From Chitinophagaceae bacterium (GTDB lineage: Bacteria > Bacteroidota > Bacteroidia > Chitinophagales > Chitinophagaceae), in the NCBI GenBank assembly GCA_020847395.1, contig JADLCD010000055.1:1-47681 (forward strand): 47,681 bases of DNA. The letters are read 5' to 3'. A program made the position numbers and the translations under genes. Below the pieces are notes generated by a model. The model worked only from the letters and a program-made list of their open reading frames with translations. It searched no databases and was not told the DNA's origin. The stretch's first letter is position 1. Every line of letters begins with the position of its first letter. This document shows positions 45,431-47,681 of the stretch, piece after piece.

Positions 45431-46369
45431 TTGAAAATCGCTCATTTATTAGCGCAGTACCTGTTCCAAAGTAAGAAGATGCATTTGCAGGGCATCGGTG
45501 AATTTTTTCTTGATAATTTTTATGAAAACCCTTTTGAAAATGAAAAAGGGAAAAGCAAGGTTCCTGAAAATACCATTCGCTTTACTGCAGATAAGAAATG
45601 TAGGGAAGATAATGGGCTTATCGAATTTATTTCTGCCAATACAAAAAAAATAAAACCATTGGCAGCCTCTGATCTGGAAGACTTTCTGAACATTGGAAAA
45701 CAGCTCCTGAATGTAAGTAAGCAATTTTATATTGAGGGATTGGGAACACTGATCCTGAATGACAGGGGTGGTCTTGAATTTTTACAGGGAAATGAAATTT
45801 TTGTTTCCCCGGCTGTTGATGAAAATATACTTCCAAAAGCAAAGGCAAAGAAAGAAGAACAACATGAAGATCTTGATTTTGAAAAAAATTACCCGGGCAA
45901 CCGGCCTTCCGGAAATACATTAAAAAAAGTAGTAGTAACGATAGCATTTGCTGCGGGTATATTTATTATCGGCTGGATTGGATGGTATTTTTTTAATCAA
46001 TGGAAAGAGAGTAAAGCTTCCACTCAATCTAATGTTGAAAATATCAAACCGGTATTACCTGCACCTGTTTCACAAACTGATTCACTTACTGCAACAAAAC
46101 AAGTGGCTACAGACTCCCTGAATACGACTGAAATTGTTGACACCGCTGTTAATACCTATAATGTGATTATTGAAACTGCTAACAAAGCGCGGGCATTATA
46201 CAGAAGTGCTGAGCTTAAAAAAATTGGATACCCTGTGCAAATTAGTACACTGGATTCTGTTTCTTTCAATATATACACCACCATTAATGGGCCAATATCA
46301 GATAGCGCTAAAGTATTGGATTCCATCTCAAAATTTTTTGGCAGAAAAGCTAAAATAGCTTCAAAATAA
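45431..46369 (+). CDS. CCDC81-HU-like / SPOR domain membrane protein
   Basis: A 312-residue protein starting at a TTG codon; no in-frame ATG is near, and the family start (KIAHLLAQYLFQSKKMHLQGIG) begins at this codon. Residues 1-125 resemble the two HU-like CCDC81 domains found in Bacteroidota SPOR proteins (second unit from about 78, LAASDLEDFLNIGKQLL, then FYIEGLGTLILN). One transmembrane helix lies at 166-188. A serine/threonine-rich linker follows, then a SPOR-like domain at 242-308, which binds peptidoglycan lacking stem peptides. The arrangement suggests an inner-membrane protein connecting a cytoplasmic HU-like part to the cell wall. The next gene begins 3 bp after its stop. Confidence 0.83.
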   Translation: MKIAHLLAQYLFQSKKMHLQGIGEFFLDNFYENPFENEKGKSKVPENTIRFTADKKCREDNGLIEFISANTKKIKPLAASDLEDFLNIGKQLLNVSKQFYIEGLGTLILNDRGGLEFLQGNEIFVSPAVDENILPKAKAKKEEQHEDLDFEKNYPGNRPSGNTLKKVVVTIAFAAGIFIIGWIGWYFFNQWKESKASTQSNVENIKPVLPAPVSQTDSLTATKQVATDSLNTTEIVDTAVNTYNVIIETANKARALYRSAELKKIGYPVQISTLDSVSFNIYTTINGPISDSAKVLDSISKFFGRKAKIASK

Positions 46370-46372
46370 AAC

Positions 46373-47059
46373 ATGAAACGTGTTACGTTCATTTTATTAT
46401 GTGGTTTTGGCATTACTGCGGTATTGAATATTATTTTTACATATACAGGAAGCGAACCCCGGGGGGTTTTTACAAAAATCTTATTGATGCCTCTATTGCT
46501 ATTTGCATTAGCAACAGAAGCCGGTTTTAAAACCAGCTATGCAAAAGTATTTGCCGCAGCATTGTTCTTTTCGTGGCTTGGAGATATTGCATTGAGTTGG
46601 GATTCATTATTTATTCAGGGGCTTGTAGCATTTTTGACAGCACATATATGCTACCTGCTATTTATGCTTAAAATTAAAGGAGCAAAGGGTTTATTGCAAT
46701 TTCAGCCATTATTCGGGCTGCCCGTCCTGGTATACCTGGTAATACTATTATTTATTTTAGATGATTATCTTGAACAGCTAAAAATACCGGTATACATATA
46801 CGGAATTATTATATGCTCTGTTTGGTTATACTCAATAAATCTCTTTTGGAAAACAGATAAAAAAATAGCAGCGCTACTTTTTTTCGGATCATCACAATTC
46901 GTAATATCCGATTCTATGCTGGCTACGCATAAATTTATATACCCTTTTAACATTTTGCCTCCGCTTATAATGCTTACTTATTGTTCCGCACAATTTTTAC
47001 TTACGTTAGGCGCAATACGGTATTCCAGGCTTGTAAATACAGAACAGCATACCGTATAA
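46373..47059 (+). CDS. YhhN/TMEM86 family membrane protein (lysoplasmalogenase-like)
   Basis: A 228-residue polytopic membrane protein with about eight helices. Family landmarks are visible: TKILLMPLLL (about 34-43), AAALFFSWLGDIALSW (about 61-76) with its conserved aspartate, FIQGLVAFLTAHICYLLFML (about 79-98), and FFGSSQFVISDSMLA (about 170-184) with the second conserved S-D. Animal members (TMEM86B) hydrolyse the vinyl-ether bond of lysoplasmalogens; bacterial activity is less clear. It is 3 bp after the SPOR gene, so the two form an operon. Convergent with the next gene, with 16 bp between stops. Confidence 0.9.
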   Translation: MKRVTFILLCGFGITAVLNIIFTYTGSEPRGVFTKILLMPLLLFALATEAGFKTSYAKVFAAALFFSWLGDIALSWDSLFIQGLVAFLTAHICYLLFMLKIKGAKGLLQFQPLFGLPVLVYLVILLFILDDYLEQLKIPVYIYGIIICSVWLYSINLFWKTDKKIAALLFFGSSQFVISDSMLATHKFIYPFNILPPLIMLTYCSAQFLLTLGAIRYSRLVNTEQHTV

Positions 47060-47075
47060 ATCAGGGGCTTGCCAT

Positions 47076-47624
47076 TTATTCCGCATGCTTTCCTTCTCCA
47101 ATCATTATTAAAGCAAATATGGCGTAATTAATAATGTCATAATAATTGGCATCTATCCCTTCGCTGATTATGGTTTGTCCCTGGTTTGTGAGTATTTGTT
47201 TTATCCGCAACAATTTTGACAAAATAAGATCCGTATAACTTTCCTGGCTCATATCCCGCCATGCTTCACCGTAATCATGGTTTTTATTCATCATGAGTGA
47301 ACGTGCTTTTTCTATTGTTTCATCATACAACCGCTCCACAACCGGCACTTCCAATTCCTGTATTTCATTCAACTTCATGTTAAGTTGTATTAAACCAATT
47401 ACGGCATAGTTCAGAATTCCTTTAAATTCAGACATTATGCTGTCTCCTATTTTAGCTATTTTATTCTCCTGCAATGTACGTATACGTTTTGCTTTAATAT
47501 ATATCTGGTCAACAATAGAAATAGTACGCAATACCCTCCAGGAGGTTCCATAATCTGCTGTTTTCTTAAGAAAAATATCCTTACTTATTTTTACTGCTTC
47601 ATCATATTGCGGTAATGTATTCAT
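47076..47624 (-). CDS. DUF1599 domain protein
   Basis: A 182-residue cytoplasmic, helical protein made of two similar halves. KKTADYGTSWRVLR (about 20-33) in the first half is echoed by MNKNHDYGEAWRDMS (about 112-126) in the second. Each half is followed by a helix with an L-R-I or K-R-I segment and an N-Y-A-[VI] segment (ILNYAVIGLIQL, IINYAIFALIMI). This is the DUF1599 arrangement common in Bacteroidota; its biochemical function is unknown to me. The ATG at 47624 is the only good start. No clear promoter is visible in the 57 bases left before the window edge. Confidence 0.88.
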   Translation of the reverse strand: MNTLPQYDEAVKISKDIFLKKTADYGTSWRVLRTISIVDQIYIKAKRIRTLQENKIAKIGDSIMSEFKGILNYAVIGLIQLNMKLNEIQELEVPVVERLYDETIEKARSLMMNKNHDYGEAWRDMSQESYTDLILSKLLRIKQILTNQGQTIISEGIDANYYDIINYAIFALIMIGEGKHAE

Positions 47625-47681
47625 TGCTTCACTTGATTTTATGCGGTATGAACTTATTTTTGCTGATTATAAACTTTTCAA

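Overview
The window looks like a chromosomal segment of a Bacteroidota, most likely a member of Chitinophagaceae or a close relative. The support is AT-rich sequence, a TAnnTTTG-type -7 promoter element, no Shine-Dalgarno signals, and lineage-typical genes: a CCDC81-HU/SPOR protein, a DUF1599 protein, a single-chain Fe-S serine dehydratase and a surface protein with tail-fibre-like repeats. The species cannot be named from the sequence alone.

Positions 768 to 42562 are one giant minus-strand tandem array of about 800-residue FtsX/MacB-type ABC transporter permeases. It has fifteen intact copies (C1 at 42562 to C15 at 768, numbered in transcription order), one copy broken by three internal deletions (3274-4326), and two orphan C-terminal tails of lost copies (11965-12018 and 33667-33702). 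So at least eighteen copies once existed. Each intact copy is a double-length permease: transmembrane helix, periplasmic MacB-type domain, FtsX domain, then the same again. Nearly all end in NPVKSLRTE. The cytoplasmic coupling motifs are strongly conserved while the periplasmic domains have diverged. No ATPase, membrane-fusion protein, TolC-like protein, sensor kinase or regulator lies in the window.

Three unrelated insertions interrupt the array: an ankyrin-repeat gene (12025-13005), a class I methyltransferase (34220-34804) and an oppositely oriented PIN-type toxin-antitoxin pair (15492-16119). The first two are each followed by an orphan permease tail. At six places a 46-57 bp double-hairpin element sits at exactly the same codon of the permease 3' end. 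Each copy supplies a replacement SLRTE-like tail and stop, leaving the original tail as a fossil just downstream.

Upstream of the first permease (42563-42879) lies a probable sigma-54 promoter (42690-42704) with two 16-bp palindromic sites 21 bp apart (42757-42772 and 42778-42793). They fall where an enhancer-binding activator would be expected, which suggests that at least the head of the array is an inducible, activator-dependent operon.

The flanks are ordinary. On the left is the start of a secreted beta-roll repeat protein (1-474, minus, cut by the window edge). On the right are sdaA-type L-serine dehydratase, an FKBP-type lipoprotein, a small two-helix membrane protein, a CCDC81-HU/SPOR protein with a TTG start, a YhhN-family membrane protein, and a DUF1599 protein.
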